A stretch of DNA of 10,174 nt from Sphingobacteriaceae bacterium. GTDB taxonomy: Bacteria; Bacteroidota; Bacteroidia; B-17B0; Aurantibacillaceae. The stretch is from contig JAHEYE010000111.1 of assembly GCA_023251695.1 (NCBI GenBank), forward strand, positions 1 through 10,174, given 5' to 3'. The notes below the pieces were generated by a model that ran no database searches, was not told the DNA's origin, and saw only the letters and a program-made list of their open reading frames with translations. The position numbers and the translations under genes are program-made. Shown here piece after piece: positions 1 to 7,292 of the stretch; the first letter of the stretch is position 1; each line of letters begins with the position of its first letter.

Positions 1-109
1 CAATAAATTTCAGTTGGAAATGCAGTATAAAGTAGCACCACTCAGCACGACTGCACCATTCGAAAAACAATTATTGGATTTAACAAAGCAGTTAACCGAG
101 CATGACTGA
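1..109 (+). CDS. 3' end of an unidentified protein (partial)
   Basis: A reading frame is open from the left edge (first whole codon at base 2) to a TGA at 107-109, giving the last 35 residues of a protein. The tail is polar, ends in TEHD, and contains a short amphipathic stretch (FEKQLLDLTKQL) that would suit a C-terminal helix. No family can be named from so little. Its stop lies inside the start of the glycosyltransferase gene (8-base overlap at 102-109), so the two are almost certainly co-transcribed and probably translationally coupled. That tight overlap is the main evidence that this is a real gene end and not a chance open frame. Confidence 0.6.
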   Translation, partial: NKFQLEMQYKVAPLSTTAPFEKQLLDLTKQLTEHD

Positions 110-1412
110 GGCTATTGACGATTTTTTTGGTTACATTGGAATTGTGGGTCCGGCTAAACTCATCCGTATATTCTGGTTTTTTATTTTTTTCGAATTCCTC
201 CGTTTCTTTCTTTTCGAGTTAACAACGCTTGTAATCTGGTATTTGGGAAATAAAACCCGTAAGAAAAAATACCTGGTAGCCCGTCGTAAATTATTTATAG
301 ATCGCCCACTGGTTTCAATTATTGTTCCCGGCAGAAATGAAGGTGAGCATATTTACAAATTAGTTATGTCGATGAAGGAACAAACCTATACCAATTACGA
401 ATTTATTGTTATTGATGACGGCTCCATTGATGACACCGAAAGAATTTGCAAAAGCCTTCAAAAGAATGGCTTCATTGATCTTTTTTTAAGAAACGATGTG
501 AGGGGCGGAAAAGCATCAGCAGCAAATTTAGGTTTTCGGTATTCGCGCGGAAAAATTGTTGTGCATCTTGATGCCGATTGCAGCTATGATAATGATGCAC
601 TTGAGAAAATTATCATTCCTTTTTACCTCGACGAAAACATCGGGGCCGTTGGAGGTAATATTTTAGTAAGGAATTACAAAGACAGTTTATGCGCAACCTT
701 ACAGGCTATTGAATATTCAGACACCATTTCCGTGGGCAGGATTACTTCGAGTTATTTAGGAATTTACCGTGTGGTTTCAGGTGCGTTTGGTGCCTTTAAA
801 CGTGAGGCTCTGGAGCGTGTTGGCGGTTGGGATATTGGTCCGGGATTAGACGGAGATATTACAGTTAAGCTTAGGAAACTGAATTATAAAATAGAATTTG
901 AACCTGAAGCTATTTGCCAGACCAGTGTGCCCAATACTTTCAAAAAATTAGTGAAACAACGTTTGCGCTGGGATAAATCCATTATCCGTTTCCGTGTACG
1001 CAAACACAAAGATGTTTTTTTTCCAAATTCTACTTTTAAATTTTCGAATTTTATTTCTTCCTTCGAGAACATTACCTATAACCTGGTATTAAATTTTAAA
1101 TGGTGGGTCTATGTTATTGACATGACTTTAAATTATCCGACCATATTAATATTTATTATCCCATTCAATATTCTGCTTTATACAGTTACTAACTTTTTGA
1201 AATTCCTTATTTTCTCTCTTTTCCGCACAAGGAAAAATGAGCAGGTTTCTTATTTTCTTATTTATTTGCCTTGCCTGGTATTTTATTTCGGTCTTTATCT
1301 CCGCATTGTTCGGACGATTGCTTACATCGATGAATTATTCTTTAAACGCTCTTACGAGGATAGTTGGAATCCCGCCAAATCTTCAGCACATGCTAAAGAA
1401 CTTGGCTTATAA
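102..1412 (+). CDS. membrane-bound glycosyltransferase, family 2 (processive-type)
   Basis: It probably transfers a sugar from a nucleotide sugar to a growing polysaccharide or lipid at the inner membrane. The 436-residue protein begins with a Phe-rich hydrophobic segment (about 20-49). A cytoplasmic GT-A domain follows: VSIIVPGRNE (71-80), the nucleotide-binding D105-D106-G107, the metal-binding D157-A158-D159, GGWD (241-244), the acidic D250-G251-D252 in the place of the TED catalytic-base motif, and Q286-R-L-R-W290 (QxxRW). Two or three hydrophobic segments end it (about 332-374 and 383-403). DxD plus QxxRW is the signature of processive synthases such as the cellulose, poly-N-acetylglucosamine and hyaluronan enzymes. 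All signature residues are present. Neither sugar nor product can be read from the sequence. The ATG at 102 overlaps the preceding gene, so the two likely form an operon. Its stop overlaps that of mqnA on the other strand. Confidence 0.9.
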   Translation: MTEAIDDFFGYIGIVGPAKLIRIFWFFIFFEFLRFFLFELTTLVIWYLGNKTRKKKYLVARRKLFIDRPLVSIIVPGRNEGEHIYKLVMSMKEQTYTNYEFIVIDDGSIDDTERICKSLQKNGFIDLFLRNDVRGGKASAANLGFRYSRGKIVVHLDADCSYDNDALEKIIIPFYLDENIGAVGGNILVRNYKDSLCATLQAIEYSDTISVGRITSSYLGIYRVVSGAFGAFKREALERVGGWDIGPGLDGDITVKLRKLNYKIEFEPEAICQTSVPNTFKKLVKQRLRWDKSIIRFRVRKHKDVFFPNSTFKFSNFISSFENITYNLVLNFKWWVYVIDMTLNYPTILIFIIPFNILLYTVTNFLKFLIFSLFRTRKNEQVSYFLIYLPCLVFYFGLYLRIVRTIAYIDELFFKRSYEDSWNPAKSSAHAKELGL

Positions 1413-2162
1413 TTGTGAAATGTATTTCAAAAAAAGTTCCAGGGCTTCTTTTTTCCGTTTATCAAAATCATAACTGATTTTATGGGTGAGGTAATCCAAA
1501 GCATCGAAACTTTCGGGATGTTTAATCACCGAAACCTCAATCGCTTTTTCTATCTCTTTTATTCCCTGCTGCAAGGCGGTATTAAATTCATTTACAAATT
1601 CAGGACTGATATCAGAAGTAGTAACCCATGCCGCAAACACGAAGGGAAGCCCTGTCATTTTTTTCCACTCTTCCGCTAAATCGTACTCGTATTTATAGGT
1701 GCCATTCAAAGAAAAAGTTCTATCACCAATAACTACAGCTGCCCAATTTCCTGAAATTTGTTTTTCGTAACCTGGTTTACCATCACAAAATTCAAACTTT
1801 TTCTTCCAATAAAATTTATTAAGTACTTTAGTTAGTTTTACCGAAGACTTTGATTGGTAATCGAGGATTACTGTTTTAATTTCTTCCAGCGGCACCTCGC
1901 TGTATAGTTTCACGCTATCCACTTTTCCATTAGCGCCAATACAATAATTAGTAATTATAGTATAATGATCAAGCTCAGGCAAAAGTGCCACAGGAACAAG
2001 ACCAATATCAACCTGATTGAATTTTAATTTTTGAGCACAAATGCTGGGAATGTCTTCCTGAAGTTCAATGAAATTTATTAGATCCGAGTTTTTTAAACCA
2101 TACCTGAATGGCAGGGTGTTGAAATAATTTACAATGGATATTTTTATTTTATTATGGTTCAA
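1407..2162 (-). CDS. mqnA: chorismate dehydratase MqnA (menaquinone synthesis, futalosine pathway)
   Basis: MqnA removes water from chorismate to give 3-enolpyruvoyl-benzoate, the first committed step of the futalosine route to menaquinone, in the cytoplasm. The 251-residue protein has the periplasmic-binding-protein-like fold of the MqnA/MqnD family. Visible landmarks are the N-terminal strand with SIVNYFNTLPF (9-19, including a conserved-type Asn at 15), VDSVKLYS (81-88), IGDRTF (145-150), and DLAEEWKKMTGLPFVFAAW (161-179), typical of MqnA. Length is normal for the family. The only suitable start is TTG (2160-2162): the frame upstream is open for a while but has no ATG before a stop, and this TTG puts the first core strand at the usual distance. 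It follows the small secreted protein by 17 bases and probably shares its transcript. MqnD is the main alternative name; the VDSVKL and IGDR motifs favour MqnA. Confidence 0.85.
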   Translation of the reverse strand: MNHNKIKISIVNYFNTLPFRYGLKNSDLINFIELQEDIPSICAQKLKFNQVDIGLVPVALLPELDHYTIITNYCIGANGKVDSVKLYSEVPLEEIKTVILDYQSKSSVKLTKVLNKFYWKKKFEFCDGKPGYEKQISGNWAAVVIGDRTFSLNGTYKYEYDLAEEWKKMTGLPFVFAAWVTTSDISPEFVNEFNTALQQGIKEIEKAIEVSVIKHPESFDALDYLTHKISYDFDKRKKEALELFLKYISQL

Positions 2163-2179
2163 AAGAGCTTCTGAATTCT

Positions 2180-2587
2180 CTAATCGGTAATGTCGATTTT
2201 CTTGAAAAACATGCCTTCGCCTTTCATGACGATTAATACGGCTGTTTTAGCTTCCTTTATCAGATCCATTGGCATATAAAATTTTACTTCATCGTTTTCT
2301 AATAGTTTTTTCTGGAAAATAATTTCACGCCCGCCGCGTTCCAGATCCTGAAAGGTAATCCGTAAAATTTCGCCGTACTTCGATTTTCCGGTGGCCACAA
2401 ATTCGCGGTCCATCAATTGAGCACGGGTACATTTGATCCCTTCATCAACCGCTAATTGCGATTGGTTGGCATTAACAACAACCGAATCGGCCTTTTTAAT
2501 GGTATCGGGCGGAACAGAATATTTATTTGATGCCGAAATATTAAGACTTAGCAGCCACAATATCGCCAAACATATATACCGTTTCAT
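2180..2587 (-). CDS. small secreted protein of unknown function
   Basis: I do not recognise a family. From the ATG at 2585-2587 the product is 135 residues. It begins with a signal peptide: MKR, then a hydrophobic core CLAILWLLSL, with probable cleavage after the Ala of NISA. No Cys sits at the cleavage site, so it is not an obvious lipoprotein. The mature part looks like a small beta-rich domain with alternating strands (GEILRITFQDL, REIIFQKKL, VKFYMPM, TAVLIVMKG) and ends in DITD. The frame stays open back to 2659, but a strong promoter lies inside that extension (2627-2656) and the extension would bury the signal peptide, so the start here is the internal ATG. Another ATG two codons upstream (2591-2593) is equally possible. 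It is the first gene of a unit with mqnA, 17 bases downstream; a periplasmic or cell-surface location is inferred. Confidence 0.7.
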   Translation of the reverse strand: MKRYICLAILWLLSLNISASNKYSVPPDTIKKADSVVVNANQSQLAVDEGIKCTRAQLMDREFVATGKSKYGEILRITFQDLERGGREIIFQKKLLENDEVKFYMPMDLIKEAKTAVLIVMKGEGMFFKKIDITD

Positions 2588-2626
2588 TGTCATCAATTCT
2601 CTAAAATGCCCTTTTAAAAAGGTTAC

Positions 2627-2656
2627 CAAATTTAACATCATTGTCGTAAAATCAAA
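2627..2656 (-). promoter_or_regulatory. Bacteroidota-type promoter for the secreted protein-mqnA unit
   Basis: Read on the minus strand there is TTTG (2656-2653), an 18-base spacer, then TAAATTTG (2634-2627). This matches the Bacteroidota housekeeping consensus of TTTG at -33 and TAnnTTTG at -7 exactly, at the usual spacing. Transcription would begin around 2620, leaving a leader of roughly 30 bases before the ATG at 2587. Confidence 0.75.
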
Positions 2657-2666
2657 CATTTGTTTG
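2653..2666. repeat. inverted repeat over the -33 element
   Basis: CAAACA-TT-TGTTTG is a 6-2-6 inverted repeat. Its left arm contains the -33 TTTG of the minus-strand promoter. Such a position would suit a repressor or activator site, but the sequence is simple and may only reflect AT-rich composition. Confidence 0.35.
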
Positions 2667-2736
2667 TAAAAAGTTATTTCTTCCCTTTTTTATGAAATTA
2701 TACGTCCTGGTAAGTTAATATTTGCCTTTAATTCGT

Positions 2737-2744
2737 TAATTTTG
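2737..2744 (+). promoter_or_regulatory. possible -7 element for purM
   Basis: TAATTTTG fits the Bacteroidota -7 consensus TAnnTTTG and ends 8 bases before the purM ATG. No good TTTG lies 17-20 bases upstream; the nearest, at 2721-2724, is only 12 bases away. If used, it would give an almost leaderless purM mRNA. A further upstream promoter is also possible. Confidence 0.35.
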
Positions 2745-2752
2745 TCTCTCAA

Positions 2753-3955
2753 ATGTCTGACTCTAAATATAATCTCAGAGGGGTTTCTGCCTCTAAGGAA
2801 GACGTTCACAAGGCTATTTCCGGGTTAGATAAAGGGCTTTTTCCTAAATCTTTTTGCAAAGTTGTTCCCGATTTTTTAAGCGGGAGCCCTGAATACTGCA
2901 TCATTATGCATGCTGATGGGGCAGGTACAAAATCATCTTTAGCTTATGCTTATTGGAAAGAAACCGGAGACTTAAGTGTTTGGAAAGGCATTGCCCAGGA
3001 TGCAGTTATCATGAATGTGGATGATCTCATTTGTTCCGGTGCAGTAAATAATATTTTATTATCATCAACCATCGGGCGGAATAAAAATCTAATCCCCGGG
3101 GAAATTATTTCAGCAATCATTAACGGCACTGAAGAAGTTTTGGAAATGCTTCGTAAAAACGGAATTGACATTCACTCCACCGGAGGGGAAACTGCTGATG
3201 TTGGAGATTTGGTCCGCACTGTTATTGTCGACAGTACAGTTGTTTGCCGTTTAAAAAGAAATGAAATTATTTCGAACGATGGAATAAAGGAAGGAAATGT
3301 GATTGTAGGTTTATCATCGTACGGAAAAGCAACTTTCGAAACGGAATATAACGGCGGTATGGGTAGCAATGGTTTAACCAGTGCACGGCATGATGTTTTT
3401 GGAAAATTTGTCGCAGAAAAATATCCCGAGACTTACGATAATAATTTACCTGAAGAAGTTGTGTATACGGGTAACTTAAAACTGACTGATAAAATAGAAG
3501 TTTCTTATTTAAATCAGGATAAAAAAAATATTACTGAAAAAATTGCTGCTGCAAAACTTGTGCTTTCCCCTACCCGTACTTATGCGCCAATCATAAAAAT
3601 GATTTTAGCTGAAATGCGAGGCCAAATAAACGGATTGGTTCATTGCAGTGGTGGCGCGCAAACCAAAGTACTTCATTTTTTAAATGACGGTTTGCATGTG
3701 GTTAAAGATAATTTATTTGATGTTCCTCCGCTTTTCAAAACCATCCACGAACAAAGCCATACGGATTATCAGGAAATGTATAAAGTCTTTAACATGGGTC
3801 ACCGCATGGAAGTTTATGTAGATGAAAAATATGCTGCGCAAATTATTTCCGTTTCCAAATCATTCAATGTAGATGCAAAAATTATCGGCAGAGTTGAAAA
3901 AGGTGCCGGTAATAAAGTAACCGTGAAATCAGAGTTTGGTGTTTTTGAATATTGA
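2753..3955 (+). CDS. purM: phosphoribosylformylglycinamidine cyclo-ligase (AIR synthetase)
   Basis: PurM closes the imidazole ring in purine synthesis, turning FGAM and ATP into AIR in the cytoplasm. The 400-residue protein matches the Bacteroidota form of PurM, longer than the roughly 345-residue E. coli enzyme. Landmarks in order are LRGVSASKEDVHKAI near the N-terminus, MHADGAGTKSSLAY, DAVIMNVDDLICSGA (the acidic ATP/Mg-binding region), STGGETADVGDLVR, the Gly-rich YNGGMGSNGLTSARHDVF, LSPTRTYAP, VHCSGGAQTKVLHF, and FNMGHRMEVYV near the end, all typical of the family. Between LKLTDKIE and LSPTRTYAP there is a Lys-rich loop (around NQDKKNITEK) that seems somewhat longer than in the Bacteroides protein I recall. 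The ATG at 2753 is the natural start. It stands alone on the plus strand, divergent from the mqnA unit and convergent with the propeller protein gene, 16 bases away. Confidence 0.93.
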   Translation: MSDSKYNLRGVSASKEDVHKAISGLDKGLFPKSFCKVVPDFLSGSPEYCIIMHADGAGTKSSLAYAYWKETGDLSVWKGIAQDAVIMNVDDLICSGAVNNILLSSTIGRNKNLIPGEIISAIINGTEEVLEMLRKNGIDIHSTGGETADVGDLVRTVIVDSTVVCRLKRNEIISNDGIKEGNVIVGLSSYGKATFETEYNGGMGSNGLTSARHDVFGKFVAEKYPETYDNNLPEEVVYTGNLKLTDKIEVSYLNQDKKNITEKIAAAKLVLSPTRTYAPIIKMILAEMRGQINGLVHCSGGAQTKVLHFLNDGLHVVKDNLFDVPPLFKTIHEQSHTDYQEMYKVFNMGHRMEVYVDEKYAAQIISVSKSFNVDAKIIGRVEKGAGNKVTVKSEFGVFEY

Positions 3956-3960
3956 CGCCA

Positions 3961-3971
3961 TTCTATTAGAA
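3961..3971. repeat. short palindrome between convergent genes
   Basis: TTCTA-T-TAGAA lies in the 16 bases between the purM stop and the stop of the convergent propeller protein gene. With a one-base centre it cannot form a useful hairpin and no U-rich tract follows, so it is recorded as a palindrome and not called a terminator. Confidence 0.3.
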
Positions 3972-6575
3972 TCATTTTAGCAAAACACACTTCAGTGTTT
4001 TCCCTTCCGTAACCAGTAAATATTTTTTTCCGTCCTTAAACAAATCAAAAACCAAGGGGGTCCCGGTTCCTTTGATTTTTTTTGTGATTACTTTGGTTGC
4101 AGCCGGAACCAAATGCACCTCACCTGCAATTGTGCTTAAAACAAAATAAGCCCCATCTGTATCATAAAAATAGCTGGCAGATTTATACGTATAATCCGGA
4201 TTTTCGTAGGCGAATAACTCATTACCTGAAAAGTCATAACATTTTAATTTCGATTTTTCAAGAATCATAATATCAGTTTTTTTATCATCGTCTATTTTTT
4301 CAAAACTGAACGATGCATCCTCGAATTCTTCAGGAAGTTTTACTGCACTTTTTTTATCAGCCAGACTTATGCTTTCCAATAAACTATTTTTATCGTCGAG
4401 ATAAACAATTTTCGAATTATTTATATTATTGGCAGCATCCACAAAATAATTTCCGGTTTGTTCAATCACTTTATTACTGAAATCAATCCGTCCTGCACCT
4501 CTTCTGCTGAAAACATAAACTTTGCCTCCTGCATCACAAGCAATTAAATAATCGCTGGCGCCCACTTTTGAATAGTTAATTGGCGTGCTCACTTCAGCCA
4601 TAGTCTTCACAGGACTAAAGTTTTCGTTTCTTGTGCCATTGCTGTTATAATTATATATCATTTTATCGGCGCAAGCAATAAGGAGGCGGTACTCTTTGGA
4701 GTTCTCGTAATCATATACCGCTAATGCATTGGTTGCACGCGCAGGTAGTTTTACAGGAAAGCCCTCTACATAATTTCCGTTCCGGTCGATTAAATGAAGA
4801 AAATTTGCGGTATTGAAAAGCAATTGAAATTTGTTATTCCTGAAAGCATCAATAGTGTAAACATCTGAAATTATACTTTCGTTAATGGGTTTCTTCCATA
4901 AACTATTTCCGGTTGCGTTAATCAAATACAAATTATTCTTTGCATCCTGTACCACCAATTCATTTTCGTTCGACTTATGATTAATGAAAGTCCATACCTT
5001 ACTATTTATGATTGTATCCGCCTCAAAGGTCCATAGTCCCGGTGTTTCTTTATTATTGGTGCTTTGCTGATATTTTAGATTGGTACGGAATTGCAGGACA
5101 TTTTTATAATTACTGAAAGTGATGCTTAAATCACTTAATTTATCTAGTTTCTTCGCTTGCCCGTCGTTAATGAAACCAAATGCGTTTTTAATTTCAGGTA
5201 GGTTTTTGTTAGGTGAAGAATAATACTGATAATTAAATACAGCATTCAAATTATCTTTGGCATAAGACATAAAACTTTCGTTCTGGCTTATCATAGCGTT
5301 ATTTATTACTGAACTAATGTAGTAATTGTTGGTTTCGTTACTTTCGGTTATTATCAGATAAGAGCCGAACACAAAAGCATAAGCTGATGAAACATGAAAA
5401 ACATCTCCAAACAATGTTTCAACCAAAGAATTATTTTTAAGCTTCCCGGTTTTTACAGATTGGTTTATCGTTAGGCTGTCGCAAATATATTTTAAAACAT
5501 CATTTACCTCAGCTGTATCTCTTACTTCACACACCATGGCTTTTGAAATAATTGAATTGTATTTAATCTCCAATTCAAACAATTTAGCTCCTATGTTTTC
5601 GGTGAGTTGCCGCTCCACATTAAACATAGCGCTATCGTTTATGCTTTTCCAAAACTTTGTTGCTTCTTCCTTCGGAATATTGAGTTGCTTTTTCCAAAGC
5701 GTATAGTCACTTATACCAATGGCTTTATAACTTATGGTGTTAAATGGGAGTATTCCCAAAAAATCACAGGCTTGTGGTTGCTGTCCGGCCAAAGTATTCA
5801 AAACGGAATTGGAATCCGGTGTATTAAATCCGTTAAATGTAATTTCATCCGGATTAAATTCAACATCGCATATCGCGTGCCCGCTGAAAATTAATTCTGA
5901 GGTTTTGATGGCCGTTTGGGAAAGTCTATTGAAATTAAAATAAGCGTTACAAACATTTTCCTTATCCATCAGTTTTTTAAGTGCCGAAAAATCACTGTTT
6001 GTATTTTGTTTTTTATTTTTTTCGCTAAACGTGTTTTCCAGCAGATTTTTGTTGTTTGCAATAACTACCACACCACGTTCGGCGCGTAGGCAATAACTTG
6101 CTTTATCAATTTTAAACTCGATTTCGCCATTAACATCTGAGGAGCCTTTGAGCGCCTCCGAAGCCCCTTTCAAAAAATCTTCTCTTTGAGCTTCGTCGTT
6201 CAAATTAAAAGCAATGGCAATCGAAGAGTTTTCATTTTGGGAATAAACCGCCAAAAACAAACTCCGCTTATGAAAAAAATCTCTTAGTTTTTGATTTTCT
6301 GTTATAACAGAATCAAACCAATTTAAATGTTTGTTTACTCTGGAGAATTCAGGAATGTTTATTAATTCCTTCCAGATTAAATTCTGATTCGTTATTTTAT
6401 TTGCAAGCTCGTCAAAACTAACACTGCTGATTAGGCAAACTGAACTATCCGGTAAAACATCAATAGCATTTAAAGCCGGCTTTTTGGTTTGCTTTAAATG
6501 AAAGTAGGCCCAAACGGCGGCGCTTAAGCCAACCACTACTAAAATCCAAAATAATATCCCTTTAAATTTCGACAA
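3972..6575 (-). CDS. large membrane-anchored protein with probable C-terminal beta-propeller; function unknown
   Basis: An 867-residue protein. Lys-flanked N-terminal hydrophobic segment 6-27 (ILFWILVVVGLSAAVWAYF) is best read as an uncleaved anchor with the rest in the periplasm. Residues about 35-500 form a mixed alpha/beta region opening with VLPDSSVCLISSVSFDELA; its layout recalls the DUF3352 family, an assignment from memory only. Residues about 513-867 hold repeated strand patterns, each a hydrophobic strand, a D/N-G turn and another strand: NNLYLINATGNSLW, NFLHLIDRNGNYVEGFP, KMIYNYNSNGTRN, GKVYVFSRRGAGR, KLKCYDFSGNELF, GEVHLVPA. This is characteristic of a PQQ-like or WD40-like propeller of six to eight blades. 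No catalytic motif is visible, so binding or scaffolding is likelier. Start is TTG (6573-6575): a TAG lies upstream in frame with no ATG between, and TTG directly precedes the anchor. It is the last gene after rnhB (80-base gap). Confidence 0.8.
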   Translation of the reverse strand: MSKFKGILFWILVVVGLSAAVWAYFHLKQTKKPALNAIDVLPDSSVCLISSVSFDELANKITNQNLIWKELINIPEFSRVNKHLNWFDSVITENQKLRDFFHKRSLFLAVYSQNENSSIAIAFNLNDEAQREDFLKGASEALKGSSDVNGEIEFKIDKASYCLRAERGVVVIANNKNLLENTFSEKNKKQNTNSDFSALKKLMDKENVCNAYFNFNRLSQTAIKTSELIFSGHAICDVEFNPDEITFNGFNTPDSNSVLNTLAGQQPQACDFLGILPFNTISYKAIGISDYTLWKKQLNIPKEEATKFWKSINDSAMFNVERQLTENIGAKLFELEIKYNSIISKAMVCEVRDTAEVNDVLKYICDSLTINQSVKTGKLKNNSLVETLFGDVFHVSSAYAFVFGSYLIITESNETNNYYISSVINNAMISQNESFMSYAKDNLNAVFNYQYYSSPNKNLPEIKNAFGFINDGQAKKLDKLSDLSITFSNYKNVLQFRTNLKYQQSTNNKETPGLWTFEADTIINSKVWTFINHKSNENELVVQDAKNNLYLINATGNSLWKKPINESIISDVYTIDAFRNNKFQLLFNTANFLHLIDRNGNYVEGFPVKLPARATNALAVYDYENSKEYRLLIACADKMIYNYNSNGTRNENFSPVKTMAEVSTPINYSKVGASDYLIACDAGGKVYVFSRRGAGRIDFSNKVIEQTGNYFVDAANNINNSKIVYLDDKNSLLESISLADKKSAVKLPEEFEDASFSFEKIDDDKKTDIMILEKSKLKCYDFSGNELFAYENPDYTYKSASYFYDTDGAYFVLSTIAGEVHLVPAATKVITKKIKGTGTPLVFDLFKDGKKYLLVTEGKTLKCVLLK

Positions 6576-6655
6576 TAGATTAAAAATAGGGAATATAGCG
6601 GCCTGCTATTTTTCTAAAACCTCTAATTATTAAACGTGCGGTGTGAATAGCGGAA

Positions 6656-7255
6656 TTAAAATTCAAGCTCCATTTGAGAGGGTAAAAGCTGAAAAGTCAT
6701 TCGGTGTAAGGGACTTGTACCGTTTTCCCTGATGCCATCTCGGTGTAATTTGGTGGGATAACCCATATTCCTTTCCCAACCATATTGCGGATATGTTTGT
6801 GAAGCCTCTTTCATAAAATCATCCCGGTATGTTTTTGCCAGAATACTTGCAGCAGCAATGCTTAAAAACTTAGCGTCACCTTTTATTATGCATTGATGAG
6901 GGATTTTTTTGTAGGGCTTAAAGCGATTACCATCAATCAACAATAATTCCGGTGTTATTTTTAGCTCATCAACAGCACGGTGCATGCCCAAAAAAGAGGC
7001 GTTCAAAATATTTATTTCATCGATCTCAATATTCGAAACCTGAGCCACTGCAAAAGCGAGTGCTTCTTTTTCAATTACCTCACGTAACTCATAACGGATT
7101 TTATCAGTAAGTTGTTTGCTGTCGTTTAAAATTTTGTTCCTGTAATTTTTTGGTAAAATGACTGCCGCCGCAAAAACCGGCCCTGCCAAACAACCACGCC
7201 CCGCTTCATCACAACCCGCTTCAATTAAATTTTTATCGAAATAACTTTTTAGCAT
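6656..7255 (-). CDS. rnhB: ribonuclease HII
   Basis: RNase HII nicks DNA at embedded ribonucleotides and degrades RNA in RNA-DNA hybrids, starting ribonucleotide excision repair. The 199-residue protein is of standard length. The acidic active site is complete: D16-E17 in CDEAGRGCLAGPV, D108 in LLIDGN, and D127 in KGDAKFLSIAAASILAK. The G19-R20-G21 motif that senses the ribose 2'-OH and the partnering Tyr166 in MGYPT, followed by H-x-D-G-I, are both present. The ATG at 7253-7255 is well placed, 15 codons before the first catalytic Asp. The gene lies 37 bases after the peroxiredoxin gene in the same direction and 80 bases before the propeller protein gene, so the three may share a transcript, although the products have no obvious common pathway. 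Confidence 0.95.
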   Translation of the reverse strand: MLKSYFDKNLIEAGCDEAGRGCLAGPVFAAAVILPKNYRNKILNDSKQLTDKIRYELREVIEKEALAFAVAQVSNIEIDEINILNASFLGMHRAVDELKITPELLLIDGNRFKPYKKIPHQCIIKGDAKFLSIAAASILAKTYRDDFMKEASQTYPQYGWERNMGYPTKLHRDGIRENGTSPLHRMTFQLLPSQMELEF

Positions 7256-7292
7256 TGACTAACAGGCCAGGAAAATGGAATAGGTCTTTATA

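Noticed and set aside
1237..1473. Plus-strand 78-codon frame starting with a hydrophobic stretch
   Set aside because: It is a shifted reading of the glycosyltransferase C-terminal membrane region running on into the antisense of mqnA; the hydrophobicity is a by-product of T-rich codons.
2433..2669. Plus-strand 78-codon frame opposite the secreted protein and its promoter
   Set aside because: It is antisense to a gene with a clear signal peptide and promoter, and it shows no recognisable features.
3956..3971. Bidirectional terminator between purM and the convergent gene
   Set aside because: The only symmetry is TTCTATTAGAA with a one-base centre; no stable stem or T-run can form.
5607..5943. 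Two overlapping plus-strand frames opposite the large anchored protein
   Set aside because: They lie wholly within a well-supported minus-strand gene, overlap each other in different frames, and their translations show no domain or signal features.
6576..6655. Separate promoter for the large anchored protein
   Set aside because: TATTTTTA on the minus strand is one base from the -7 consensus, but no -33 lies at a suitable distance; read-through from rnhB is as likely.
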